Part shown: positions 42,842 to 51,524 of the stretch, in pieces
Layout: every line of letters begins with the position of its first letter
Position numbering within the stretch: position 1 is the stretch's first letter
DNA from: CAZMXP01 sp964570285
GTDB lineage: Bacteria > Planctomycetota > PLA2
Assembly (NCBI GenBank): GCA_964570285.1
Contig: CAZMXP010000008.1
Location: 39,356-103,355 of the forward strand
Length of the DNA stretch: 64,000 nt
Direction: 5' to 3'
Program-made: the position numbers and the translations under genes
The notes under the pieces: model-generated
The model's database searches: none
The model's input: only the letters and a program-made list of their open reading frames with translations
What the model was told of the DNA's origin: nothing

Positions 42842-44020
42842 ATGGATTCCAGGGCGCGAGTCGGCGATCGCTCCTCCCGTTCCACGCACGGCGCGGCCGG
42901 CACCGCCGGCGCGGCGCCGCTGCGCGTCGTGCACGTGGTCCACTCCTTCCGGACCGGCGGCATGGAGAAGGGCATCGTCACCTGCATCCGGAACGCGTCG
43001 CCCGACTTCGAGCACGTCGTCGTCTGCCTCTCCACGACCGGCGAGATGGAGCGCCTCCTCCCCCCGCAGACCCCCCTCCTCGCCCTCGACAAGCCGCTCG
43101 GGAACTCCGTGCGCTTCCTCTGGAAGCTCTCGCGCGTCCTGCGCTCCCTCGCCCCCTGCGTCGTGCACACGCGCAACTGGGTGGGCATGGACGGCATCCT
43201 CGCCGCGCGCCTCGCCGGGATCCGGGCGGTGGTGCACGGCGAGCACGGGTGGGAGGCGGGCGATGTGCGCGGGGACAACCGCAGGCGCGTCTGGGTGCGG
43301 CGCGTGCTCTCCGCCCGCGTGCGCCAGATCACATGCGTCTCGCGCGACATCGCGACCTGGCTCGCCGAGACGGTGCGCGTGCGCTGCCCGGTGGTCCAGA
43401 TCTACAACGGCATCGACCTGGAGCCGTTCGGCGATGCCGCCGCGGGCGCGCAAGTCCGGGCGGAGCTCGGCCTCGCCCCGGATGCGCCCGTGTTCGGCAT
43501 CGTGGGGCGCCTCGACCCGATCAAGGACCACGAGACGCTCTTCCGCGCCCACACGCGACTGCGGGAGAGCGTGCCCGCCGCCCATCTCGTCTGCGTCGGC
43601 GACGGGGAGGAGCGTGCCCGGCTGGATGCGATCGCCCCCCCCGGCGTGCACATGCTGGGCAGCCGGAGGGACGTGCCGCGAGTACTCGCGGCCCTCGACG
43701 GCTTCGTGCTGACCTCCCGCAACGAGGGCATCTCGAACACGATCCTCGAGGCGATGGCCGCCGGGCTTCCGGTGATCGCGTCCTGCGTGGGCGGGAACCC
43801 GGAGCTGGTCCTGGACGGCGAGACGGGACGGCTCTTCACTCCGGGCGACGTCGAGGGCCTCGCGGTCCTGATGGGGGAGTACGCGGCGAGCCGTGCGCTG
43901 CGGCGCGCCCACGGGGACGCGGGCAGGGAGCGCGTCCGGCGGGAGTTCACGATCCCCGCGATGGTCTCGCGCTACGAGGCGGTCTGGCGCGCTTGCGCCG
44001 GCGTGCCGCGCCCCGCGTGA
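42842..44020 (+). CDS. Exosortase-associated family 4 sugar transferase
   Basis: A 392-residue GT4. RVVHVVHSFRTGGMEKGIV at the start and HGEHGWEAGDVRGDNRRR match the sugar transferases found with the PEP-CTERM/exosortase (EpsH-type) systems, followed by IYNGIDLEPF, VGRLDPIKDHETLFRAH and the donor-site region LTSRNEGISNTILEAMAAG. It would add a sugar to the lipid-linked repeat unit in the cytoplasm. The ATG at 42842 lies in a GC-rich context without a strong ribosome site; residues 1-25 are low-complexity. Confidence 0.82.
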   Translation: MDSRARVGDRSSRSTHGAAGTAGAAPLRVVHVVHSFRTGGMEKGIVTCIRNASPDFEHVVVCLSTTGEMERLLPPQTPLLALDKPLGNSVRFLWKLSRVLRSLAPCVVHTRNWVGMDGILAARLAGIRAVVHGEHGWEAGDVRGDNRRRVWVRRVLSARVRQITCVSRDIATWLAETVRVRCPVVQIYNGIDLEPFGDAAAGAQVRAELGLAPDAPVFGIVGRLDPIKDHETLFRAHTRLRESVPAAHLVCVGDGEERARLDAIAPPGVHMLGSRRDVPRVLAALDGFVLTSRNEGISNTILEAMAAGLPVIASCVGGNPELVLDGETGRLFTPGDVEGLAVLMGEYAASRALRRAHGDAGRERVRREFTIPAMVSRYEAVWRACAGVPRPA

Positions 44021-44024
44021 AGCC

Positions 44025-45518
44025 TCACGGGCCCCCCGGCGCATCCGGCGCCGGCCGGAGGCGGAGGCGCCCGAGGAAGCGCGAGCACGCCGCGCGGACC
44101 CACGCGCGCTGCTCCGGGGTCCAGAGATCGAGCCGCCAGGCGACCGCAAGGGCCACGACGCCGAGCAGCGCCTTCCACGCGATGCGCAGCAGGAAGCCGT
44201 CGGGGTTCACGAGCCAGGAGGCGGCGTAGGTGGCCGCGGCCACGAGCGCGAGCAGGCCCAGGGCGCGATAGCGCATCGGGAAGTGGAAGTCGCGGCGCGC
44301 CTGCCACCACGTCACGACGAAGAAGAGCAGCCAGGTGCCGAAGGTCGCCCACGAGGCCCCCCAGACGCCGAAGGAGGGGATGAGCAGGACGTTGAGCACG
44401 GTGCTCGCGATCGCGGTTCCGGTGGAGATGGTCGCGCGGGTGAAGGACCGCTTGTTGATCAGGATGATGTCCGCGAAGAAGTCGCCCAGCGTGCGCGCGG
44501 AGTAGCCCAGCGCGATGAGCGGCACGAAGGCGGACGCCATGTGGAACTCGGGCGCCGCCATGATCGTGACGATCTCGGGGATGAACAGCGACAGCCCGGT
44601 CCAGGCCGCGAGCACGACGAAGACCAGCGCCGTGAAGACCTCGGCCACGCGCCTCTCCCACCCCTTGTGATGCGTCAGCGAGAAGACCTGCGCGCTCCAC
44701 GCGCGCACGAAGGGCCCGCCGATCAGGTCCGAGATCAGGAACCCGAACTTGTACGCGAGCGCGAAGACGCCCACCCAGGCGAGGCCCCGGAAGCTCACGA
44801 CGAAGAAGCGGTTGGCGAAGTGGACGACGAAGAGGGAGATGCCCCCGAGGATCAGCGGCGCGCTGAACCGAAGCATGCGCCGCGCCGCCTCGCCGTTCCA
44901 CCGGATCCCGACCTCGCGCAGGACCGAGCCGGTGAGGTAGACGCAGCCCACGCCGCCCGTGATCAGCTTGCTCAGCACAAACCCCCAGAGTCCCCACCCC
45001 AGGCCGACGATGAAGACGATGTTCAGCGTGAGCGTGACGACCAGATGCACGAAGCAGAAGCCGACGTACCGCCACGCGCGGTCCCGGATGCGGTAGTAGC
45101 CGAGCCCCACCTCCAGCACGGTGCCCCCGATGAGGCTCGCGAACGTGAGCCGCAGCAGCCCGACGTGGTGCGCGCCGTCGAAGGCCCATCCCGCGAGCAG
45201 CGGCGCGGCCAGTACCCCGGCGCCGCTCGCCATCGTGACGATGACGGCCGACGCGATCGTCGCGGTCGAGATCACGCTCGCCTGCCAGGCGGGATCGACG
45301 TAGTCGTGGTAGATCCGCGTCATGCCGCTGCCGATCGCGACCAGCCCGAAGGTGATCGCGGTGACGGCGGTGATCATCTCGATGAGCTCGAGCGTGCCGT
45401 AGTCCTGGGGGCTCAGGTAGTGCGTGTAGATCGGGATCATCAGGAACCCGACGACGCGGGTCGCGATGCTCCCGAGGCTGTAGAGCGCGCTGCTCTTCGT
45501 GAGCGACCTGAGGTCCAT
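44025..45518 (-). CDS. Polysaccharide flippase (Wzx/MATE-like)
   Basis: A 497-residue protein with about twelve to fourteen membrane segments. SSALYSLGSIATRVVGFLM and YTHYLSPQDYGTLELIE at the start are characteristic of Wzx-type polysaccharide translocases. It moves lipid-linked glycan units across the membrane. It is transcribed opposite to the neighbouring glycan genes and ends 4 bases from the convergent GT4 gene. Confidence 0.85.
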   Translation of the reverse strand: MDLRSLTKSSALYSLGSIATRVVGFLMIPIYTHYLSPQDYGTLELIEMITAVTAITFGLVAIGSGMTRIYHDYVDPAWQASVISTATIASAVIVTMASGAGVLAAPLLAGWAFDGAHHVGLLRLTFASLIGGTVLEVGLGYYRIRDRAWRYVGFCFVHLVVTLTLNIVFIVGLGWGLWGFVLSKLITGGVGCVYLTGSVLREVGIRWNGEAARRMLRFSAPLILGGISLFVVHFANRFFVVSFRGLAWVGVFALAYKFGFLISDLIGGPFVRAWSAQVFSLTHHKGWERRVAEVFTALVFVVLAAWTGLSLFIPEIVTIMAAPEFHMASAFVPLIALGYSARTLGDFFADIILINKRSFTRATISTGTAIASTVLNVLLIPSFGVWGASWATFGTWLLFFVVTWWQARRDFHFPMRYRALGLLALVAAATYAASWLVNPDGFLLRIAWKALLGVVALAVAWRLDLWTPEQRAWVRAACSRFLGRLRLRPAPDAPGGP

Positions 45519-45800
45519 GGGCTTACCCTAGTTGTCGACCTTCCGCGGGCACGACCGGAGGACGGGACGGGCTCCCCTCCCCCGGAACGCCCCGCGGCCG
45601 GCGGTGGCGGCTCGCGTCCCGCTGTTGCGTTCTCATCGACCCCACCTCTTCGGCCATCTTCGCCGCCGGGGCGAGGATTGCATGGGGGCCCGGGGGCCGA
45701 GTCCCGATGTGAGACGGCGCCGCGACCGGGAGCGAGGCGCGCCGCGCGCTCCCGACCGGTTCCCGGCGCAGCCGATAATGGGGGGAGGAGTGCGAGAGCC
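45519..45800. other. Divergent intergenic gap between flippase and wecB
   Basis: About 280 bases, GC-rich, with no supported gene. Promoters for both divergent transcripts probably lie here. Confidence 0.3.
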
Positions 45801-46901
45801 GTGAAGATCCTGAACGTCGTCGGGGCGCGCCCCAATTTCATGAAGATGGCGCCGCTCGTGCGCTGCCTGAGGGCGCGCGGCTACGCCCCGATGCTGGTGC
45901 ACACCGGCCAGCACTACGACGACAACATGTCGAAGGTCTTCTTCGACGACCTGCGCATGCCCCCGCCCGACATCCACTGCGGCGTCGGCTCGGGCTCGCA
46001 CGCCGAGCAGACGGCGAAGGTGATGGTCGAGTTCGAGAAGATCTGCCTCGAGCACAAGCCCGACCTCGTCGTCGTCGTCGGCGACGTCAACTCGACGCTC
46101 GCGTGCAGCATCGTCGCGGCCAAGCTCTGGATCGCCGTCGCCCACGTCGAGGCCGGCCTGCGCTCCTTCGACATGCGCATGCCGGAGGAGGTCAACCGGC
46201 TCGTCACCGACCGCCTGAGCGAGATCCTGCTGACGCCCTCGCCGGACGGCGACGAGAACCTGCTCCGGGAGGGCGTGCCGCCCGAGCGGATCCACAGGGT
46301 CGGCAACATAATGATCGACTCCCTCTTCGACAACCTCGAGCGCGCCAAGGAGTCGACGGTCCTCTCCGATCTCGGCCTCGAACCGCACGGCTACGGCGTG
46401 CTGACGCTGCACCGCCCCTCCAACGTCGACGACCCGGAGACGCTGCTGCGGCTCATGGAGGTGCTGCACGAGATCAGCGAGAGGCTCCCGATCGTCTTCT
46501 CCTGCCATCCCCGCACCGCCCAGCGGCTCGAACAGACCCCCGGCTACGGGGGACTGAAGCGGCGCGGCGACGTGAGGGTGCTGCCTCCGCTCGGCTACCT
46601 CGACTTCCTCAGGCTCTCGTCCCAGAGCCGCCTCGTGCTGACCGACAGCGGCGGCCTGCAGGAGGAGACGACCGCGCTGCAGATCCCCTGCGTCACGCTG
46701 CGCGAGAACACCGAGCGCCCGATCACCGTCACCGAGGGCACCAACACCCTCGTCGGGACCGATCCGAAACAGATCCGCGCCGCCGCCCGCGCCGCCCTCG
46801 AATCCGACCGCTCCACGCGCCGCGTCCCCGACCTCTGGGACGGCAAGACCGCCGCGCGTATCGTGGACGTCTTCGAGGCTTGGTGGAAGCGCCGTACCTG
46901 A
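45801..46901 (+). CDS. wecB: UDP-N-acetylglucosamine 2-epimerase
   Basis: A 366-residue GT-B-fold epimerase starting at GTG 45801. NVVGARPNFMKMAPLVRCL, HTGQHYDD, DVNSTLACSIVAAKL, HVEAGLRSFDMRMPEEVNR and the DSGGLQEET segment are the WecB active-site motifs. It converts UDP-GlcNAc to UDP-ManNAc in the cytoplasm for the polysaccharide repeat unit. Its end overlaps the rmlD start by 19 bases. The frame is open far upstream, but that part is antisense to the flippase. Confidence 0.9.
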   Translation: MKILNVVGARPNFMKMAPLVRCLRARGYAPMLVHTGQHYDDNMSKVFFDDLRMPPPDIHCGVGSGSHAEQTAKVMVEFEKICLEHKPDLVVVVGDVNSTLACSIVAAKLWIAVAHVEAGLRSFDMRMPEEVNRLVTDRLSEILLTPSPDGDENLLREGVPPERIHRVGNIMIDSLFDNLERAKESTVLSDLGLEPHGYGVLTLHRPSNVDDPETLLRLMEVLHEISERLPIVFSCHPRTAQRLEQTPGYGGLKRRGDVRVLPPLGYLDFLRLSSQSRLVLTDSGGLQEETTALQIPCVTLRENTERPITVTEGTNTLVGTDPKQIRAAARAALESDRSTRRVPDLWDGKTAARIVDVFEAWWKRRT

Positions 46902-47713
46902 TCACCGGGGCCGCCGGCATGCTCGGCAGCCGTGCGCTCGCGGGCGCGCCCGAGGGCGTGCGCGCGGTCGGTGCAAGGCGAGCCGACGGAGACCTCGCCG
47001 ACCGCCGCTCGGTCGACCGCCTCTTCCGCGCGCTCGGCCCCCTCCGCGGCGTGCTCCACGCCGCCGGTTTCACCGGGGTCGATCGCGCCGAGTCCGAGCC
47101 GGAGCAGGCGCGGCGCGACAACGTCGAGACGACCCGGCACCTCGCCGCCGCCTGCGCGGAGCGCCGGATCCCGCTGCTGCTCGTCAGCAGCGACTACGTC
47201 TTCGACGGCAGCGCCCAGCGCCCCTACCGCGAGGAAGATCCCCCGCACCCCCTCAACGTCTACGGAACAACCAAGCTCGAAGCGGAGCGGGTCGCCTTCG
47301 CGCTGCACCCCAGAGGCACGCTGGTCGTGCGCACCGCGTGGCTCTACGGCCCGGGCTTTCCCGATCGCATCCTCGCGCTGGCGCGGGAGCGCGAGACCCT
47401 CGAGGTCGTCGACGACCAGAGGGGGTCGCCCACCTCGACGGCGGAGCTGGTTCCCGCGCTGTGGGATCTCCTGGGGTCGGGGGTTCTCGGCACCTTCCAC
47501 GCGGCCTGCGAGGGCGTGGCCTCCTGGTGCGACGTCGCCCGGGCCTGCCTCGGGGAGGGGCGCGTGCGCGCCTGCACCACCGCGGAGTTCCCGCGCCCGG
47601 CCCGCCGGCCGGCGATGAGCGCGCTCGACTCCGGGAAGCTCGCCGCGCAGCGCGGCCGCCCGCTCCGCCATTGGCGTGAGGCCCTGATGCGGTATCTTGC
47701 GGATCGCCCATGA
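46883..47713 (+). CDS. rmlD: dTDP-4-dehydrorhamnose reductase
   Basis: A 276-residue short-chain reductase starting at GTG 46883. YLITGAAGMLGSRAL is the NAD(P) site; LVSSDYVFDGSAQRPYREED and NVYGTTKLEAE (Tyr-xxx-Lys) fit RmlD. It makes dTDP-L-rhamnose in the last step of the pathway. It sits between wecB and rmlB, overlapping both, as part of a rmlDBAC order. Confidence 0.88.
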   Translation: MEAPYLITGAAGMLGSRALAGAPEGVRAVGARRADGDLADRRSVDRLFRALGPLRGVLHAAGFTGVDRAESEPEQARRDNVETTRHLAAACAERRIPLLLVSSDYVFDGSAQRPYREEDPPHPLNVYGTTKLEAERVAFALHPRGTLVVRTAWLYGPGFPDRILALARERETLEVVDDQRGSPTSTAELVPALWDLLGSGVLGTFHAACEGVASWCDVARACLGEGRVRACTTAEFPRPARRPAMSALDSGKLAAQRGRPLRHWREALMRYLADRP

Positions 47714-48717
47714 CGACCGTGCTCGTGACCGGCGGCGCCGGGTTCATCGGCAGCAACCTCATCCGGCTGCTGCGCGCGACGCGCCCCGGGTGGCGCGTGG
47801 TCAATCTGGACCTGCTGACCTACGCGGGCAACCTCGCCAACCTCGAGGGCGTGGAGCAGGAGTTCGTGCGCGGCGACGTCGCCGAGCCCGCGGACGTGCA
47901 CCGCGCCTTCGACGCGGCCGGGGAGGGGGCGCTCGTCGTGCACCTCGCCGCCGAGAGCCACGTCGACCGGTCGATCCGGTCGAGCCTCCCCTTCCTGCGC
48001 ACGAACGTGCTCGGCACGCAGGTGCTCTTGGACGTGGCGCGGGAGCGCCGCGCGGGCCGCCTCCTGCACGTCTCGACCGACGAGGTCTACGGATCGCTGC
48101 CGGAGGGCGTCTTCGCCGACGAGGGAGCGCGCCTGAACCCGTCGAATCCCTACGCGGCGAGCAAGGCGGCGAGCGACCACCTCGTGCTCGCGGCGGTGCG
48201 GACCCACGGCGTCGATGCCGTCCTCACGCGCTGCTCGAACAACTACGGCCCCTACCAGTTCCCGGAAAAGGTCGTGCCGCTGATGATCGCGAACGCGCGC
48301 GACGGGCGGCCGCTGCCGCTCTACGGCGACGGCCTGCACGAGCGCGACTGGATCCACGTGGACGACCACGGCGAGGCGCTGCTCGCGGTGCTGGAGCGCG
48401 GGCGGACGGGCGAGGTCTACAACGTCGCGGGCCGCAGCCACAGGAGCAACCTCGACCTCGCTCGATTCCTGCTCGCGACGCTCGGAAAACCCGAATCGCT
48501 GATCGCCCACGTGAAGGACCGCCCGGGCCACGACCGGCGCTACGCGCCGGACGGCGGCAAGATCGAGCGCGAGCTCGGCTGGAAGCCGCGGCGGCGGTTC
48601 GACGAGGCGATGGCGGGCGTCGTGCGCTGGTACGACGGCAACGGGCCCTGGCTCGACAGGGTGCGCAGCGGCGCCTACCGGCGCTACTACGCGGAGCAGT
48701 ACGGGGCGAGGGCATGA
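47710..48717 (+). CDS. rmlB: dTDP-glucose 4,6-dehydratase
   Basis: A 335-residue extended SDR enzyme. VTGGAGFIGSNLIRLL binds NAD, LAAESHVDRSI and STDEVYGSL are the RmlB catalytic segments, and YAASKAASDHL gives Tyr and Lys. It forms dTDP-4-keto-6-deoxyglucose. The ATG overlaps the rmlD stop by four bases. Confidence 0.92.
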   Translation: MTTVLVTGGAGFIGSNLIRLLRATRPGWRVVNLDLLTYAGNLANLEGVEQEFVRGDVAEPADVHRAFDAAGEGALVVHLAAESHVDRSIRSSLPFLRTNVLGTQVLLDVARERRAGRLLHVSTDEVYGSLPEGVFADEGARLNPSNPYAASKAASDHLVLAAVRTHGVDAVLTRCSNNYGPYQFPEKVVPLMIANARDGRPLPLYGDGLHERDWIHVDDHGEALLAVLERGRTGEVYNVAGRSHRSNLDLARFLLATLGKPESLIAHVKDRPGHDRRYAPDGGKIERELGWKPRRRFDEAMAGVVRWYDGNGPWLDRVRSGAYRRYYAEQYGARA

Positions 48718-49589
48718 GCGCGCGCAAGGGGATCATCCTCGCGGGCGGCTCGGGCACGCGGCTCTACCCGAGCACGAAGGCGACGAGCAAGCAGCTGCTG
48801 CCGGTCTACGACAAGCCGATGATCTACTACCCGCTGAGCACGCTGATGCTCGCGGGCATCCGCGACATCCTCGTCATCACGACGCCGCGCGACGAGCCGA
48901 GCTTCGAGGCGCTGCTCGGCGACGGCAGCGCGTGGGGCATCGGGATCCGCTATGCGACGCAGCCGCGGCCGGAGGGCATCGCGCAGGCCTTCCTGATCGG
49001 CGAGTCCTTCCTCGGCGGCGCGCCGGTCGCGCTGATCCTCGGCGACAACATCTTCTTCGGGCAGGGGCTCTCGCGCCGGCTGCAGGAGATCTCCGCGCGC
49101 ACCGACGGCGCGACGGTCTTCGCCTACCGCGTGCGCGACCCGGAGCGCTACGGCGTCGTCGAGCTGAACGAGGACGGCACCCCCCGCGCGATCGTCGAGA
49201 AGCCGCGGGATGCGCGCAGCAACCTCGCCGTGACGGGCCTCTACTTCTACGACCGCGACGTCTGCGGGATCGCCCGCCGCCTGCGGCCAAGCGCCCGGGG
49301 CGAGCTCGAGATCACCGACGTGAACGCCGCCTACCTCGCCAGAGGCGCGCTCGGCGTCGAGCATCTCGGCCGCGGCATGGCGTGGCTCGACACCGGAACC
49401 TGCGAGTCGCTCTTGCAGGCGACGAACTTCATCGAGACGGTCGAGTCGCGGCAGGGGCTCAAGATCGCCTGCCCCGAGGAGGTCGCGTGGCGCATGAAGT
49501 TCATCGACGACCGCCAGCTTGCGCGCCTCGCTTCGGAGGCGGGCGAGTGCGCCTACGGCCGCTACCTGAAGGGGCTCCTCCCCGCGTGA
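48714..49589 (+). CDS. rmlA: Glucose-1-phosphate thymidylyltransferase
   Basis: A 291-residue nucleotidyltransferase. ILAGGSGTRLYPSTKATSKQ and LLPVYDKPMIYYPLS are the classical RmlA start, followed by LILGDNIFFGQGL and MAWLDTGT. It makes dTDP-glucose from dTTP and glucose-1-phosphate. ATGA overlap with rmlB. Confidence 0.93.
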   Translation: MSARKGIILAGGSGTRLYPSTKATSKQLLPVYDKPMIYYPLSTLMLAGIRDILVITTPRDEPSFEALLGDGSAWGIGIRYATQPRPEGIAQAFLIGESFLGGAPVALILGDNIFFGQGLSRRLQEISARTDGATVFAYRVRDPERYGVVELNEDGTPRAIVEKPRDARSNLAVTGLYFYDRDVCGIARRLRPSARGELEITDVNAAYLARGALGVEHLGRGMAWLDTGTCESLLQATNFIETVESRQGLKIACPEEVAWRMKFIDDRQLARLASEAGECAYGRYLKGLLPA

Positions 49590-50134
49590 GGGCCCGGCAG
49601 ACCTCCCTGCCCGGGGTCCTCGTCGTCGAACCGACCCTCTTCCGCGACGCGCGCGGGCACTTCCTCGAGACCTACAGCGAGCCGCGGTACACGGCCCTCG
49701 GGCTCCCTCCACAATTCGCGCAGGACTGCCTCTCCCGCAGCGGCGAGGGCGTCCTGCGGGGCATCCACTACCAGTGGCCGAACCCGCAGGGCAAGCTCGT
49801 CTGGGTGGCCGAGGGCGCCGTGCTCGACGTCGCGATCGACCTGCGCCGCTCCTCGCCGCACTTCGGCAGGTGGGAGGCGCACGAGCTCGACGCCGAGAGC
49901 GGAAGGCAGCTCTGGATGCCGGAGGGTTTCGCCCACGCCTTCCTCGTCACGAAGGCGCCCTGCCTCTTCGCCTACAAGTGCACCCGCCTCTACGATCCGA
50001 AGGGCGAGCGCGCCATCCGCTGGGACGACCCCGACCTCGCGATCCGCTGGCCGATCAGCGGGCCGATCCTCTCCGACAAAGACCGCCGCGCCCCCCTACT
50101 CCGCACCATCCCCCGCCCCCACCTCCCCGAATAG
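49586..50134 (+). CDS. rmlC: dTDP-4-dehydrorhamnose 3,5-epimerase
   Basis: A 182-residue cupin starting at GTG 49586. RDARGHFLETYSEPRY, GVLRGIHYQWPNPQGKLV (catalytic His in the RGIHYQ segment) and MPEGFAHAFLV are the RmlC motifs. It epimerises C3 and C5 of the 4-keto sugar. GTGA overlap with rmlA; last gene of the block. Confidence 0.9.
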   Translation: MRARQTSLPGVLVVEPTLFRDARGHFLETYSEPRYTALGLPPQFAQDCLSRSGEGVLRGIHYQWPNPQGKLVWVAEGAVLDVAIDLRRSSPHFGRWEAHELDAESGRQLWMPEGFAHAFLVTKAPCLFAYKCTRLYDPKGERAIRWDDPDLAIRWPISGPILSDKDRRAPLLRTIPRPHLPE

Positions 50135-50208
50135 CCCCCCCTTCACTCCCAAAGCGCTGTACGGGTGGTGCGCAAGTCATGTCCTGTCAATCGGTTAGCA
50201 CGAGAGGA

Positions 50209-50228
50209 GTGCGGCAGTCCTGCCGCAC
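50209..50228. repeat. Perfect short hairpin
   Basis: GTGCGGCA pairs perfectly with TGCCGCAC around GTCC. It lies 75 bases after rmlC and might help end that transcript, though no T-run follows. Confidence 0.4.
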
Positions 50229-50260
50229 CGCTCGGAAGCGCAAGCCTGCGGGACTGACGA

Positions 50261-50287
50261 CCGGGGGCCGCGATCCGCGGCCCCCGG
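50261..50287 (-). terminator. Terminator hairpin of the first 293-aa secreted protein gene
   Basis: A perfect 12-bp stem, CCGGGGGCCGCG with CGCGGCCCCCGG, 27 bases after the stop on the minus strand. The second paralogue has the identical stem at nearly the same distance. Confidence 0.7.
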
Positions 50288-50313
50288 GCCCATCAGGCGC
50301 GTGCCCGACACTT

Positions 50314-51195
50314 TCACTCGACAAAGCGCATGCGCCCGTCCTCGCGCCAGCCGTTGGCATCGAGCACGCGGGAAGTCAGACGCTTCTTGTCGGGCTGCAG
50401 CACGCTGAGGTCGACGCTGTTTGCCGCGTAGGCGTCCCAGTTGGCGTCCATCGTGGTGCCGCTCAGCCCGCCGCCCTTGTACCAGTTGAAGCTAGCGTAG
50501 AGCGGGGAGTACCCCGAGTTGTACGGGGTCGGGGTCGAAATGGTTCCGCGCACGCGCTGGTCGCCCCCCGACGCGGGGCCGATGAGCTGCCCGCCACCCC
50601 GGCACTCGTATGCGATGCGCATGCCACTCACGCAGTAGCCCTTGAGGCTCATGTTGCCCGAGTCCGCCCTGTCCGGGCCGGCCTTGCCGACGGTGCTTTG
50701 GGCCGCGAGCGCGACGCTGAACTTCGCCTCGCCCACCGCGTTCGCCCGGAGTTCCACGCGCACGGCCCCGATGGTGAAGTCCCGGTTCTGGATGTGCAGC
50801 GTCTTCGCGCTGTTCAGCGTCGCGGTCAGGCTTACCTTGCGGACCTTGTCGCCTCGCTTGTGCACCACCTCCTTCTTGTAGACGACGATGCCGCCGAGCC
50901 CCGCGGCCGCCTTCACGATCGACGCGCGATCCCGGGACGCCGTCCCGCCCGCGTAGACGTCGTTGACGATGGCCGATTCGCCGAGAAGCTGCGGCGTGAT
51001 CCGCGTCGCGAGCGCCACGTTCGCGGTGTCGTAGCTGCCCAAGGCGTTCCCCGCGAACCGCGCCCAGCAGTAGCCGCTCTTCTCCGGGTCGCCGTTCTCG
51101 AGGACCCATTCGTTCCTCTGGTTGGGGTAGCGCTCCGCCGAGGCCATGCCTGCGAGGCAGGCCAGCGCGATCCAGTATCGGTTGAAGTTGCTCAT
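50314..51195 (-). CDS. Secreted protein of unknown function, paralogue 1
   Basis: A 293-residue protein with a Sec signal peptide (NRYWIALACLAGMASA). The mature part is beta-rich in pattern, with three Cys (in GYCWARF, GYCVSG and YECRGGG). LATRITPQLLGESAIVNDVY and VNDVYAGGTASRDRASIVKA are shared with the paralogue at 60892, which has exactly the same length. No known domain recognised. It is probably periplasmic or extracellular. A conserved 5' leader and an identical terminator accompany both copies. Confidence 0.7.
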   Translation of the reverse strand: MSNFNRYWIALACLAGMASAERYPNQRNEWVLENGDPEKSGYCWARFAGNALGSYDTANVALATRITPQLLGESAIVNDVYAGGTASRDRASIVKAAAGLGGIVVYKKEVVHKRGDKVRKVSLTATLNSAKTLHIQNRDFTIGAVRVELRANAVGEAKFSVALAAQSTVGKAGPDRADSGNMSLKGYCVSGMRIAYECRGGGQLIGPASGGDQRVRGTISTPTPYNSGYSPLYASFNWYKGGGLSGTTMDANWDAYAANSVDLSVLQPDKKRLTSRVLDANGWREDGRMRFVE

Positions 51196-51524
51196 CTATC
51201 TGCTCCTTTCGCGGGCAACCCTGCTGGCCGCCTCGATCAGGAAGTGGGGCCAGCCTCCCGTAGTTGCCACGCACACGCATCAATCGCCCTCATGGACGCC
51301 CGATTCGTGAACCGCTTTCGTCAGACACCCCAAGGGCGCAGCCGGTATGACGTAACCAATTGTAAGTACACGACTTACATGCGCCGGTTGCGACACTCGT
51401 GCCGCAGGGGGAGTGCGGGACGGCGGAGCCACCGATCAAGGAGTTTCCAATCCCCCACCCCGCTCCTCCCTCGAGCCTCCTCCAGCCTCCTCCCGTCCCC
51501 CCCGGTGGGCGAGAATCACGAACG
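51196..51524. promoter_or_regulatory. Divergent regulatory region with structured leader and inverted repeat
   Basis: Next to the secreted-protein gene the minus-strand leader contains GGCAAC...GTTGCC and GCTGGCC...GGCCAGC pairings; its CCCACTTCCTG and GAGGCGGC blocks recur in the leader of the paralogue (61774-61860). At 51361-51379 TGTAAGT and ACTTACA form a perfect 7-bp inverted repeat with a 5-base spacer, a possible operator. The short AT-rich stretch around 51350-51380 could hold a promoter. Confidence 0.5.

Noticed and set aside
43893..46901. 1002-codon frame upstream of wecB
   Set aside because: Only the last 366 codons are conserved; the rest is antisense to the flippase.
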